Source of the DNA: Erythrobacter sp047872805
Lineage (GTDB): Bacteria; Pseudomonadota; Alphaproteobacteria; Sphingomonadales; Sphingomonadaceae
Reading direction: 5' to 3'
Assembly: GCF_047872805.1 (NCBI RefSeq)
Contig: NZ_JBLQUK010000002.1
Location: 124,001 to 188,000, forward strand
Length of the DNA stretch: 64,000 bases
Shown here: positions 1 through 8,505 of the stretch, piece by piece
How positions within the stretch are numbered: position 1 is the stretch's first letter
Layout of the letters: each line of letters opens with the position of its first letter
The notes under the pieces: model-generated
Database searches by the model: none
The model's input: the letters and a program-made list of their open reading frames with translations, nothing else
Told to the model about the DNA's origin: nothing
Program-made: the position numbers and the translations under genes

Positions 1-21
1 GCGCGAACGGATTTTAACAAA

Positions 22-1131
22 ATGACCAAAGCCAGCGATCTCCTGCCCGAAGGTCTTGAAGACCGCCTGCCGCGCGTTGCGGGGCGCATTACCCATGCAA
101 TGCGCGCGTGCCTCGATGTGCTGGACACACATGGCTATGACCGGGTGCGTCCGCCGCTGCTCGAATTCGAACGCTCCTTGTCAAGCCGGATGCAGGGCGT
201 GGCGACGCAGCGGTGTTTCCGCTTTGTCGATCCGGCCAGCCTGCGAACGCTGGCGCTGCGCAGCGACATCACCCCGCAGATCGGGCGAATAGCGGCCACG
301 TCGATGCGCGGCGCCGCGCGTCCGCTGCGGCTGGCCTATTGCGGCGAAACCGCGCTGATCAAGGCAAGCCAGCTCGATCCAGCGCGCGAACGTTTGCAAC
401 TGGGCGGGGAACTGATCGGGGCGGACACTGTGGCGGCGGCGGGCGAAGCTGTCACCGTGGCGATTGCCGCGCTGAAAGCGGCGGGAGTGAGCGGGATTTC
501 GGTTGATTTCACGCTGCCCGATCTGGTCGATACTTTGTGCGGCAAAGACCCGGCGCTGGATCAGGACACGGTTGAGGCAATCCGGCGCGAGCTTGATACA
601 AAGGACGCCGGCGGATTGAAGGCGGCGGGCGGGGCGGCGTTCCTGCCGCTGCTCTATGCGACCGGCCCCTTTGCCGAGGCGCTGTCCAAATTGCGCGACT
701 TCGATCAGGGCGGGGCGCTGACTTCGCGGATCGAAGGGCTGGCGGCGATTGCGGCACAGATTGGCGATGCGGCGCGTATCACGCTCGATCCGACCGAACG
801 CCACGGGTTTGAATATCAGACATGGTTTGGCTTCACGCTGTATGCCGAAGGGGTGCGCGCGGCCGTTGGGCGCGGCGGCACCTACCGCATCGGCGGCAGC
901 GACGAAGCGGCAACCGGCTTCACGCTGTTTGTCGACCGGCTGGCCGAAGCCTCTGCTCAGCCATCCTCGCCGCGCCAGACGATCTATCTGGCGGCAGGGT
1001 ATGACGCCGCAGCCGCGCGAGCAGCGCAGGCGCAGGGGCACCGCACGATTGCGCAGCTTTCCGATGGCGAAGACCCCGCCGCGCTGGGTTGCACGCATCG
1101 CATGGACGGTGTGCAGATCGTCCCGGTCTGA
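22..1131 (+). CDS. hisZ: ATP phosphoribosyltransferase regulatory subunit HisZ
   Basis: HisZ is a catalytically inactive relative of histidyl-tRNA synthetase. It binds the short form of HisG in the cytoplasm, making the first enzyme of histidine synthesis active and feedback-sensitive. The 369-residue product shows the class II synthetase core, with a motif-2-like stretch LRSDITPQIGR at about residues 79-89 and a late GRGGTYRIGG segment. It ends without the anticodon-binding domain of true HisRS, which is what separates HisZ from HisS. No hisG lies in the window. The ATG follows an AT-rich leader without a clear Shine-Dalgarno. The 3' end converges on the esterase gene with only 4 bases between them. 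HisZ close to purA is a layout I recall from sphingomonads. Confidence 0.92.
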   Translation: MTKASDLLPEGLEDRLPRVAGRITHAMRACLDVLDTHGYDRVRPPLLEFERSLSSRMQGVATQRCFRFVDPASLRTLALRSDITPQIGRIAATSMRGAARPLRLAYCGETALIKASQLDPARERLQLGGELIGADTVAAAGEAVTVAIAALKAAGVSGISVDFTLPDLVDTLCGKDPALDQDTVEAIRRELDTKDAGGLKAAGGAAFLPLLYATGPFAEALSKLRDFDQGGALTSRIEGLAAIAAQIGDAARITLDPTERHGFEYQTWFGFTLYAEGVRAAVGRGGTYRIGGSDEAATGFTLFVDRLAEASAQPSSPRQTIYLAAGYDAAAARAAQAQGHRTIAQLSDGEDPAALGCTHRMDGVQIVPV

Positions 1132-1135
1132 CGGT

Positions 1136-2200
1136 TCAGAAAATCCGCGCCAGAAACGCATCCACCGCCCGCGTCTGCTCCGCGCCAGCGGCTGTGCCCA
1201 ACTCGCGGTTCATGCGCCCGTGATCGGTTCCTGTGATCGCCAGCGCCTCAGCGCTTGCGCCCGCTGCCGCCAACGCCGCCGCCAGCGCTTCGGACTGCGC
1301 CTTTGATCCCTGCCGTTCGGCCACATAGAGCGCAAGCCAGTGGGGTGCATCACTGCCGCCGACATGGGTGATGGGGGATAGGGCTGCCTGGCGCGCGGGA
1401 TCGGTGCCAAAGGCGCGGGCGTAGATCTGCGGCAATTCATTGTCGCCGCCCTGCATCTGCGCCGAAACGTTATAGCCCGCTCCGTCGAGCAGCACGACGC
1501 CCGCAATCGCGCCGAACGCCTCACCCGCATATTGCGGATCGCTCGCCACCAGCGCCGCGAGATGCGCGCCAGCGCTGTGTCCCATCAACACGATCCGGTC
1601 GGGATCAAAGCCAATTTCCGCCGCGTCCGTTCGCAGCGCTGCTATCGCTGCGCCAACATCGGCAGCCTGCGTTTCGACCGGCGCATCGGGCAACAGTCGG
1701 TACCCGGTTGAAGCGAAATAATATCCGGCTGAAGTGAAATGCGCCGGTTTGGATTGGACGGTGGATTTATGATTGCCGAACGACCAGCCGCCGCCATGAA
1801 TGAACAGCACCAACGGTGCCGGATCTGCGGCGCGGCCGGGTGCGTAGATATCGATCTGTTGGCGTTGGTGATCGCCATAAATGACGGTGCGGTCAGCCGG
1901 GACAGATTGCGCCGGGCGCACGCCGCCGCCTCTGGGTGCTTCTCCTCGTCCCTGCTGCTGCAGGCGTTGCTGAATCCGCTGCTGCAATTGCGCGGAGCAT
2001 TCATCCGACAATTCACTGGATCGCTGTGCAAGGCACGATCTGATCTGCGCGCGGTCGCTGCCGCATAGTGCCCTGATTTCCTGCACGCATTGCCGCGAAG
2101 GGCGGTTGTCTTGCTGCGCGAGGATCGGGACCGCAATCAAGGCGGAAACAATTGTGCATGCAATCCCGCTCAGGAGGCGCGTTCTGTTCGGTATCGGCAT
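1136..2200 (-). CDS. Secreted alpha/beta hydrolase (carboxylesterase-like)
   Basis: A predicted exported esterase or lipase of the alpha/beta hydrolase fold (BD-FAE/HSL-like group); the substrate is unknown. The second of two adjacent ATGs is chosen because AGGAA lies 5 bases before it. The product then starts with a signal peptide (about 28 residues, ending near ILAQQ). A short cysteine- and glutamine-rich segment with repeated RxCLAQ/LQQR pieces follows, then the hydrolase domain. That domain has the HGGGW oxyanion-hole motif, the nucleophile elbow GHSAGA and a late DHGRMN that probably holds the catalytic histidine. The Cys-rich N-terminal segment before the catalytic domain is unusual and may be a small folding or protein-contact module. 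It converges with hisZ and is divergent from the repeat protein. Confidence 0.85.
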   Translation of the reverse strand: MPIPNRTRLLSGIACTIVSALIAVPILAQQDNRPSRQCVQEIRALCGSDRAQIRSCLAQRSSELSDECSAQLQQRIQQRLQQQGRGEAPRGGGVRPAQSVPADRTVIYGDHQRQQIDIYAPGRAADPAPLVLFIHGGGWSFGNHKSTVQSKPAHFTSAGYYFASTGYRLLPDAPVETQAADVGAAIAALRTDAAEIGFDPDRIVLMGHSAGAHLAALVASDPQYAGEAFGAIAGVVLLDGAGYNVSAQMQGGDNELPQIYARAFGTDPARQAALSPITHVGGSDAPHWLALYVAERQGSKAQSEALAAALAAAGASAEALAITGTDHGRMNRELGTAAGAEQTRAVDAFLARIF

Positions 2201-2409
2201 CATGGTTCCTAACGTCTGGACCCCCGTCTGACACCCAATCAAGCGCAGCGGCGCGCACAGTTCAACCCGTTCCCGTGTCGCGGTTTGTATCCCGAACTGA
2301 TCCGCATCTGTCGATCAAACGCGCGTTATGAAAACCCGCATAATCAACCTGTCATTCATTCAAGAATAGCTATACCGTCAGACTTCAACCATACGCATGT
2401 GGGGCAATC

Positions 2410-4440
2410 ATGAAATCTGTTCGAACATCTGCTTTGGCCTGCACTGCGATGCTTGCGCTCGCGGCACAGCCAGCGAATGCCGCCGTCGATCAATATTCGG
2501 TCGGGGGCAGCGCGGCGGTCAGCATCGCCCTTGATGTGTGTTCGGCGGAAAGCCAGCTTGCGGTGCGCGGCGACGGCGGGACCGACCTTGATTTCGTATT
2601 GCGCGATCCTTCGGGCAAAGAGGTGCGCGCGGATCAGGGGATTGACGATTATCTCAGCACTGTGATCGAAAATCCCGGCGGCGAATGCGCGACCTTTGCG
2701 CTCGACGTGTCCAACCTTGGCGAAGAAGCCAATGACTTTACTGTGGTGCTGGAACCGATCACCGAAAGCTCCACCCGGGTTGAGAAATTCATCATTCAGG
2801 GCAGCGAAACGCAAAATCTCGCGTTCAAGGCCTGCGGGACCGGTGCCCAGGTTTCCGCGCGCGGGGACGGGGACACCGATCTCGATTTCATCATCCGCAA
2901 TGCCGATGGCGCGGTGGTGCATGAAAATGCCGATACGACCGACGAAACCACCGCTGAACTCGCCGGGCTGTTGTCCGATTGCGAGAAATTTGAAATTGAA
3001 GTCAGCAATCTGGGTGAAGTGTACAACGCGCTGATGCTGGTGGTTGAGCCGAAAGGCGCCGACACCGCGCCGTTTGGCGGGACCGCGCCCAGCACTAGGC
3101 TCGCATCGGGGTTGACCGGCACCACGCGGCTCGCCGAAAACGAAGGTCCGGGCGAATACCGGGCCGATGCCAATTCGTCGATCACGGTCAATCTGCCGGT
3201 TTGCGGGACACGGCGGCTGGCGGTGCGCGGGGATGGGGACACCGATCTCGATTTCATCGTGACCGACGCGGTGGGGGAAACGGTGCATTCCGATGCCGAT
3301 CTTTCGGACGCGACCTATGTCACGCTCAATCCCGGCGAAGCGTGTGAGGCTTTCGCGCTGGAGGTCAGCAATCTGGGCGATGTTTACAACGACTTTACCG
3401 TTGCGCTGGATGATCCGGCGGGCCGGGGCGGCGCTTCGGGTCCGGGTGAGTACCGCGTCAATGCGCAATTGGCGACCAAGGTGATGCTGCGGGTGTGTTC
3501 CGCAACCCGCGTCAGCGCGCGCGGCGACGGGGATACCGATCTCGATTTCACCGTGACCGACGCATCAGGCGATACGGTGCATTCGGATTTCGACATGACC
3601 GACCAGACGTCCTTTACGCTGGACCCCGGCGGCGAATGCGCCGATTTCCAGATGGAAGTCAGCAATCTGGGCGATGTCTACAATGTGCTGACGGTGGCAT
3701 TTGATGGCGAAACAAACGCCGCTGCTCGTCCCAACTCCGCGCAAGCCAGCTCAAAACCGGGAGCGCCGACGTTGGCGGTGCGCCCGTCAGCGCCGCTACC
3801 CGCTGGCCCCTTGGTCGGGAGCGGAGCGGGCGAATATCGCGCCGACGCCAATCAAAGCGTTTCGGTTGAGCTGGCGCTGTGCGAGGAGACCTATGTGTCA
3901 GTGGTGGGCGACGGCGACACCGATCTCGATTTCGTGATCCGTTCCAGCCGCGATGCCGAGGTCCATTCGGATTACGATCTGACCGATGTCACCTTTGCGA
4001 CGCTTTCACCCAGCGGCGGGTGCGAGACGTTCCTGCTCGATGTCGAAAATCTGGGTGATGTCTATAACGTCTTCACCGTCAGCTATGCCGGGGCGAGTTC
4101 GGCAGCGGCAGCAGATGTGGCAGCAAATGCTGAGGCAGTGGCAGTCGAAGTGCCCGCCGACACCGCCAGCACCGATGGCAACAATCGCAACATCGCAATC
4201 CTCAACCAGACCGGTGAAGCGCTCGATTTCATCTATTGGTCGAATTCGGCGACGCTGGAATGGGGCGCAGATCGGCTGGGCGACAGCTACACTCTGGCGC
4301 GCGGTCAGCAATGGAACGTCAACGTCAGCGACGGATCAAGCGCCTGCCTGTTCGATTTCAAGGCGGTCACCGCCAGCGCGCGCGAAATTCAGATGACCAG
4401 CATCAATGTCTGCGAAGTGACCAGCGTGGCTTTTGAATAG
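2410..4440 (+). CDS. Exported protein with five GDGDTDLDF repeats
   Basis: I recognise no named family for the whole protein. The 676-residue product has a signal peptide (residues 1-24, ending ANA). Five tandem repeats of about 90-100 residues follow, centred on GDGxTDLDF at residues 54, 152, 274, 372 and 500. Each repeat carries two cysteines about 50 residues apart (44/93, 142/191, 265/312, 363/410, 491/538) and a late SNLG(D/E)xYN motif. The pattern suggests one disulfide per repeat and an acidic, probably calcium-binding loop. Repeats 2-3 and 4-5 are separated by Thr/Ser/Pro-rich linkers. A separate C-terminal domain (about 592-676) has an N-x-TG, then WGxDxLG, then FDxxA, then NxC pattern that I recall from small exported bacterial domains. 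It is likely periplasmic or outside the cell. The gene stands alone between divergent and same-strand neighbours. Confidence 0.85.
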   Translation: MKSVRTSALACTAMLALAAQPANAAVDQYSVGGSAAVSIALDVCSAESQLAVRGDGGTDLDFVLRDPSGKEVRADQGIDDYLSTVIENPGGECATFALDVSNLGEEANDFTVVLEPITESSTRVEKFIIQGSETQNLAFKACGTGAQVSARGDGDTDLDFIIRNADGAVVHENADTTDETTAELAGLLSDCEKFEIEVSNLGEVYNALMLVVEPKGADTAPFGGTAPSTRLASGLTGTTRLAENEGPGEYRADANSSITVNLPVCGTRRLAVRGDGDTDLDFIVTDAVGETVHSDADLSDATYVTLNPGEACEAFALEVSNLGDVYNDFTVALDDPAGRGGASGPGEYRVNAQLATKVMLRVCSATRVSARGDGDTDLDFTVTDASGDTVHSDFDMTDQTSFTLDPGGECADFQMEVSNLGDVYNVLTVAFDGETNAAARPNSAQASSKPGAPTLAVRPSAPLPAGPLVGSGAGEYRADANQSVSVELALCEETYVSVVGDGDTDLDFVIRSSRDAEVHSDYDLTDVTFATLSPSGGCETFLLDVENLGDVYNVFTVSYAGASSAAAADVAANAEAVAVEVPADTASTDGNNRNIAILNQTGEALDFIYWSNSATLEWGADRLGDSYTLARGQQWNVNVSDGSSACLFDFKAVTASAREIQMTSINVCEVTSVAFE

Positions 4441-4558
4441 GGCTGTTCGATCGGGCGATCGGGTGGGGAAGTAAACCGACCTTCTCCCACCGCTCTTGCT
4501 CCCGCACCTGCAACGCCCTAGGGCCGCGCGGTTTGACCTATCAATGAAAGTCTAAGGC

Positions 4559-5848
4559 ATGGCCAACGTCACCGTGATCGGCGCCCAATGGGGCGATGAA
4601 GGCAAAGGCAAGATCGTCGATTGGCTCGCCAGCCGCGCCGATGTTGTCGTGCGCTTTCAGGGCGGGCACAACGCCGGGCATACGCTGGTGATTGACGGCA
4701 AGGTGTTCAAATTGAGCCTGCTACCGTCGGGAATCGTGTCGGGCACGATGAGCATGATCGGCAATGGCGTGGTGCTCGATCCGTGGGCGCTGCGCAGCGA
4801 GGTGGAAAAGCTTGAAGGGCAGGGCGTCACCATCAACGACGACAATCTGGCGGTGGCGGACAATTGCCCGCTGATCCTGCCGCTGCACCGCGATCTCGAT
4901 GGCTTGCGCGAAACGGCGGCGGGCAAGGGCAAGATCGGCACCACCGGGCGCGGGATCGGCCCGGCTTATGAAGACAAGGTCGGTCGCCGCGCAATCCGCG
5001 TGTGCGATCTGGCGCATCTCGATGATCTGGAACCGCAACTTGACCGGCTCTGCGCGCATCATGACGCCTTGCGCGCCGGGTTCGATCAGCCGCCGGTGGA
5101 CCGTGCGGCGCTGCTTGCGGAACTGCGCGATGTTGCACCCTTCGTGCTGCGGTTTGCGCAGCCGGTGTGGAAACGATTGAAGAAGGTGCGCAAAGCGGGC
5201 GCCAAGATCCTGTTCGAAGGCGCGCAGGGTGTGCTGCTCGATGTCGATCACGGCACCTATCCGTTTGTCACGTCCTCCAACACGGTCAGCGGCACCGCGG
5301 CTTCGGGCAGCGGGCTGGGCCCCAATTCGACCGGCTATGTGCTTGGCATCGTCAAGGCGTACACCACCCGCGTCGGCAGCGGACCATTCCCGACTGAACT
5401 TGAGGACGAGGTTGGCAAGGGCATCGGGGAACGCGGCCATGAATTCGGCACCGTCACCGGACGTCAGCGGCGCGTCGGCTGGTTCGATGCGGTCATCGTG
5501 CGTCAGACCTGCGCGGTGTCGGGCGTGACCGGGATTGCGCTGACCAAGATCGACGTGCTCGATGGGCTGGAGACGGTGAAGATTTGCACCGGTTACCGGC
5601 TGCGCGGCAATGTCTATGACTATCTGCCGACCCATTCCGCCGATCAGGCTTCGGTCGAACCGATCTATGAAGAGATGGAAGGCTGGAGCCAGAGCACCGT
5701 GGGTGCGCGCAGCTATGCCGATCTGCCCGCCAATGCGATCAAATATATCCAGCGGATTACCGAATTGATCGAATGCCCGGTGGCGCTGGTTTCGACTTCA
5801 CCGGAACGCGACGATACGATCCTGATGCGCGATCCGTTTGTGGACTGA
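4559..5848 (+). CDS. purA: Adenylosuccinate synthetase PurA
   Basis: PurA joins IMP and aspartate, using GTP, to make adenylosuccinate, the first committed step from IMP to AMP. The 429-residue length is normal for bacteria. The P-loop-like WGDEGKGK sits at residues 11-18, the NAGHT IMP-binding segment follows, and GTTGRGIGPAYEDK covers the signature region. AAGG lies three bases before the ATG. The following lipoprotein gene starts 8 bases after the stop, so the two are probably co-transcribed. No internal change of frame is visible. Confidence 0.98.
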   Translation: MANVTVIGAQWGDEGKGKIVDWLASRADVVVRFQGGHNAGHTLVIDGKVFKLSLLPSGIVSGTMSMIGNGVVLDPWALRSEVEKLEGQGVTINDDNLAVADNCPLILPLHRDLDGLRETAAGKGKIGTTGRGIGPAYEDKVGRRAIRVCDLAHLDDLEPQLDRLCAHHDALRAGFDQPPVDRAALLAELRDVAPFVLRFAQPVWKRLKKVRKAGAKILFEGAQGVLLDVDHGTYPFVTSSNTVSGTAASGSGLGPNSTGYVLGIVKAYTTRVGSGPFPTELEDEVGKGIGERGHEFGTVTGRQRRVGWFDAVIVRQTCAVSGVTGIALTKIDVLDGLETVKICTGYRLRGNVYDYLPTHSADQASVEPIYEEMEGWSQSTVGARSYADLPANAIKYIQRITELIECPVALVSTSPERDDTILMRDPFVD

Positions 5849-5855
5849 TGCCGGG

Positions 5856-6416
5856 ATGAAGCGGCTCTTTGTTCTCGCGCTGCTCCTGTTGAGTGCCGCC
5901 TGCGCAGGGCCTCCCGCGCAAGTGACCGACAGGCCGGGTCAGGGCGCGGTGTTGCCGCAGGCGTCCACCCAGCCCGATCTGCCGCCGGGTACACCGCTGG
6001 TTGCCGATTATCTGTTGGTCGACAAATCCGAACGGTTGCTGATTGCCTATCGCCAGGGTCAGCCAATCCGCGCCTATCGCGGCCTGCAATTCGGCGATGC
6101 GCCCGATGGGCACAAGCGGTTTGAAGGGGACGAACGCACGCCCGAAGGGCTCTACACGGTCGACACGCGCAACCCGCAATCGAGTTACCACTTGTCGCTG
6201 CGCATCTCCTATCCCAACGCCGAAGACCGCGCCTTTGCTGCGCGCATGGGCCGCTCGCCCGGCGGCGACATTTTCATCCACGGTCAGCCCAATGCGCTGC
6301 CGTTCGGCCGGATGGCGGGTGACTGGACCGATGGCTGCATCGCGCTCTCCAACGAAGAGATCGAGGAATTGTGGCAAATCGTGCCAGACGGCACGCCGAT
6401 CGAGATCCGGCCTTAG
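5856..6416 (+). CDS. L,D-transpeptidase family (YkuD) envelope protein
   Basis: Enzymes of this family cross-link peptidoglycan through 3-3 bonds or attach proteins to it. From the ATG seven codons into the open frame the product is 186 residues. It begins with a hydrophobic signal and a weak lipobox (SAAC, Cys16), so it may be a lipoprotein in the periplasm. The catalytic pattern is intact: HG at 142-143 and TDGCI with the nucleophile Cys161. The upstream TTG in the same frame would overlap purA and would put charged residues before the signal, so it was not used. Being 8 bases after purA, it probably shares that transcript. Confidence 0.85.
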   Translation: MKRLFVLALLLLSAACAGPPAQVTDRPGQGAVLPQASTQPDLPPGTPLVADYLLVDKSERLLIAYRQGQPIRAYRGLQFGDAPDGHKRFEGDERTPEGLYTVDTRNPQSSYHLSLRISYPNAEDRAFAARMGRSPGGDIFIHGQPNALPFGRMAGDWTDGCIALSNEEIEELWQIVPDGTPIEIRP

Positions 6417-6417
6417 C

Positions 6418-6792
6418 TCAATCCAGTTTTTCGCTCAGCATCGCGACCTGCACCTGCAACCGCTTCAACTCGCGCAGGATGGTGATCATGTTCATACGCT
6501 CGAACATCCATTGCTTGGCAAAGCCGATGACGATCAACAAGGCGATGCCGCTGATCGCCCAGAGGGTGTGAACGATCGGATTGCTGGTGTGCGCAACCTG
6601 CCAGATGACGAACAGAAACAGCATTCCCATGATAAACGTGAAGCCAAAGATCAGCTTGGCCCATCCACCCATGGGGCCCTGCCAGCTGTCGCCGATTTGT
6701 TGAAACAGTCCGCGTTCGGAATCGAGGCTGGCCAGAAACGCCTTGTCATCCTCGTCGAGCGCAGCGGTAATGCGATCATCTGTGTTCGTCAT
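6418..6792 (-). CDS. Small membrane protein downstream of ECF sigma (DUF6768-like)
   Basis: A 124-residue protein with an acidic cytoplasmic start, a hydrophobic segment at about 46-68, a second at about 74-93, and a basic, leucine-rich coiled C terminus. The ATG overlaps the sigma-factor stop as ATGA, so translation is coupled. Its place directly behind an ECF sigma gene fits the DUF6768-type partner proteins I recall from alphaproteobacteria. A role as anti-sigma factor or membrane sensor is inferred from this context, and no anti-sigma zinc motif (HxxxCxxC) is present. Its 3' end abuts the transpeptidase gene, convergent. Confidence 0.75.
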   Translation of the reverse strand: MTNTDDRITAALDEDDKAFLASLDSERGLFQQIGDSWQGPMGGWAKLIFGFTFIMGMLFLFVIWQVAHTSNPIVHTLWAISGIALLIVIGFAKQWMFERMNMITILRELKRLQVQVAMLSEKLD

Positions 6793-7358
6793 TGGGTCAC
6801 TCCTTTGTTGGTATCGGAAAGCGCCGCTTTCAACTTGCGGCGGGCGTGGAACAGGCGGCTCTTGGCGGTGCCTTCGGGGATGGATTGGACCGCCGCGATT
6901 TCGCCAAGGGTCAGGCCTTCGATAAAGTATAGGTGTGCGGCCAGACGTTGATCCGGCGGCAAACTGGCAAAGGCTTGCGCGATGGCGGCGCTTTCCGATT
7001 GAGGGGGCATAGTGCTCTCCTCGCCCGGATCGCCAGCGCTCCCTCGCTCTCGCATGACTTTGCGCAAATGGTCTGCACCGCGCCGGTGCAGCACGGCAAA
7101 GGCATAGGACCGAAACCGTTTGGGATCGCGTAGGCCACCCAGACCTTTCAAGATCGCCAGCCAGCATTCCTGCGCCAGATCCTGCGCCGTGCAATCTTGT
7201 CCGCAATAACGCCGTGCTGTCCGCGTCAGCCGCGCATTCCAGCGCCGGTAAAGCCGCTCAAGCGCGAGCCGGTCACCGCGCTGCGCCATCACGACGAGCA
7301 TTTCATCAAACAGATCGCTCGCAGTTTGCGGATTGGAAGGAGGCGATTTTTCCATCAT
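6789..7358 (-). CDS. ECF-family RNA polymerase sigma factor
   Basis: An extracytoplasmic-function sigma factor that would direct RNA polymerase to a small regulon. Region 2 (FDEMLVVMAQRGDRLALERL through RFRSYAFAVLHRRGADHLR) and region 4 (LPPDQRLAAHLYFIEGLTL, then EIAAVQSIPEGTAKSRL) are both present in 189 residues. Region 4 has the expected helix-turn-helix. Three start codons are stacked (GTG, ATG, ATG); the first ATG is used here, and GGGGA lies upstream. The gene forms a two-gene unit with the overlapping membrane protein and is divergent from the MarR-like regulator. No GGAAC-type self-regulated promoter could be recognised with confidence. Confidence 0.9.
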   Translation of the reverse strand: MMEKSPPSNPQTASDLFDEMLVVMAQRGDRLALERLYRRWNARLTRTARRYCGQDCTAQDLAQECWLAILKGLGGLRDPKRFRSYAFAVLHRRGADHLRKVMRERGSAGDPGEESTMPPQSESAAIAQAFASLPPDQRLAAHLYFIEGLTLGEIAAVQSIPEGTAKSRLFHARRKLKAALSDTNKGVTQ

Positions 7359-7450
7359 CACATTGGTAGTCCCCGATAGACCGCAAACAGTTCAATTCCA
7401 GAATGAGAATTTGGAGTGACTACGTAGTATTCTTGACTTGAACCTGTTTT

Positions 7451-7465
7451 GTTCTACTCTCGTTC
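7451..7465 (+). promoter_or_regulatory. Predicted LexA (SOS) box
   Basis: GTTC-TACTCTC-GTTC is an exact match to the alphaproteobacterial LexA operator GTTC-N7-GTTC. It lies 24 bases before the MarR-like start codon and overlaps the likely -10 region of a promoter with TTGACT as its -35 element at 7433. Confidence 0.65.
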
Positions 7466-7488
7466 CGAACAAACAGGGAGCCGATTCG

Positions 7489-8505
7489 ATGACGCAGCTC
7501 GAATACCAGACCACGGATTTCGCTTATGACGCCGCGCCGGACGCCGCGCAGGATGCTTCTGGCGTGCCGGCGCGGGTGGCGATTTTTGCTGACCGCGCGG
7601 CAATGCGCGCGCAAATGGGCGAAGATGTCTCGGGCGCGGGATTTCGCGCCATTGACGGCGGTGCGATAGACACTCTGCTCGAAGGTCCGATTGCCATGAT
7701 CGGCGATGTGGTGATGGTCGATTGCCCTGCGGTCAGCGCTGCATCGCTAGCGGCCCTCGCGCGGCTCGATATGCGCGCGGCGCGGACCGGCGCGCAATTG
7801 ATCGTTAGCACCGCGCTCGCGGCGCTGGACGATGTGTTTGCCGCGCTCGATCAATCCGATCCGCAGATTCTGGTGGAGCCCAGCCGCGCCGAACGGCTGG
7901 TAGCGGTGGGCCGCACGATGGCGCGCCTGCCCGGTGCGCGGGTGCGCGAAATATCCGAGGAAGACCGGCTCAATCTGCTGCATCTGTCGCGTCAGGTGGA
8001 TGCGATTGCGCATGAACTGGACCGATTGTCGGGTCATCGGGCGAATGGGGCGGAGGCGCGCGCATTTGCGCCCGAAGGCTTGGGCCGCGAATTGCGTTCG
8101 GTAGGCGGAGGCTCGCTGCGCAATTCGCAGCCCGCGCCAGAGCCGCATGCCCTGCCGCTGCCCGATCCGCGCCGGGTGCGTCAGATCATTGCCGCGCGGC
8201 AGGCGCGCGCCAAGTTTTTCGAAGGCGAATTGTTTGCCGATCCAGCTTGGGACATGCTGCTCGATCTCACCGCTGCGCGGGCGGAGCGTAGCCAGGTCTC
8301 GGTCACATCGCTGTGCATTGCGGCGGCTGTGCCCGCGACCACGGCCCTGCGCTGGATCAAGCAATTGGTCGATACCGGGGTGTTTGTGCGCGTCGCCGAT
8401 GAAAGCGACCGCCGCCGCGCCTTTGTCGCGCTGAGCGAACCGTCGGCGCAGGCCATGGCGCGCTATTTCGCCGAAGTCGAAGTCCCGCTGGCGCGCGCCG
8501 CCTAG
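7489..8505 (+). CDS. MarR-type winged-helix regulator with N-terminal pseudo-receiver
   Basis: A 338-residue probable transcription factor. The C-terminal third (about residues 245-330) is a MarR-type winged helix with LCIAAAVPATTALRWIKQL as helix-turn-helix and DESDRRRAFVALS as the wing. Residues 20-150 (ADRAAMRAQMG through ILVEPSRAERLVAVGRTMA) look like a receiver-like alpha/beta domain without an obvious acceptor aspartate. A helical linker follows. The ATG at 7489 is used because CAGGGAG lies 8 bases upstream; the longer frame has no such site. The promoter carries a LexA box, so expression is predicted to be induced by DNA damage. What it regulates is unknown. Confidence 0.8.
   Translation: MTQLEYQTTDFAYDAAPDAAQDASGVPARVAIFADRAAMRAQMGEDVSGAGFRAIDGGAIDTLLEGPIAMIGDVVMVDCPAVSAASLAALARLDMRAARTGAQLIVSTALAALDDVFAALDQSDPQILVEPSRAERLVAVGRTMARLPGARVREISEEDRLNLLHLSRQVDAIAHELDRLSGHRANGAEARAFAPEGLGRELRSVGGGSLRNSQPAPEPHALPLPDPRRVRQIIAARQARAKFFEGELFADPAWDMLLDLTAARAERSQVSVTSLCIAAAVPATTALRWIKQLVDTGVFVRVADESDRRRAFVALSEPSAQAMARYFAEVEVPLARAA

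Noticed and set aside
181..1161. Long open frame on the minus strand across hisZ (326 codons)
   Set aside because: It is the antisense shadow of hisZ in high-GC DNA; the protein is Arg/Gln-rich without a domain.
2262..2274. GTTC-AACCC-GTTC near the repeat protein, possible LexA box
   Set aside because: The spacing is 5, not 7, bases, so it does not match the operator used at 7451 and 21590.
2356..3468. 370-codon minus-strand frame over the repeat protein
   Set aside because: It only mirrors the tandem repeats on the other strand; no start signal or family features.
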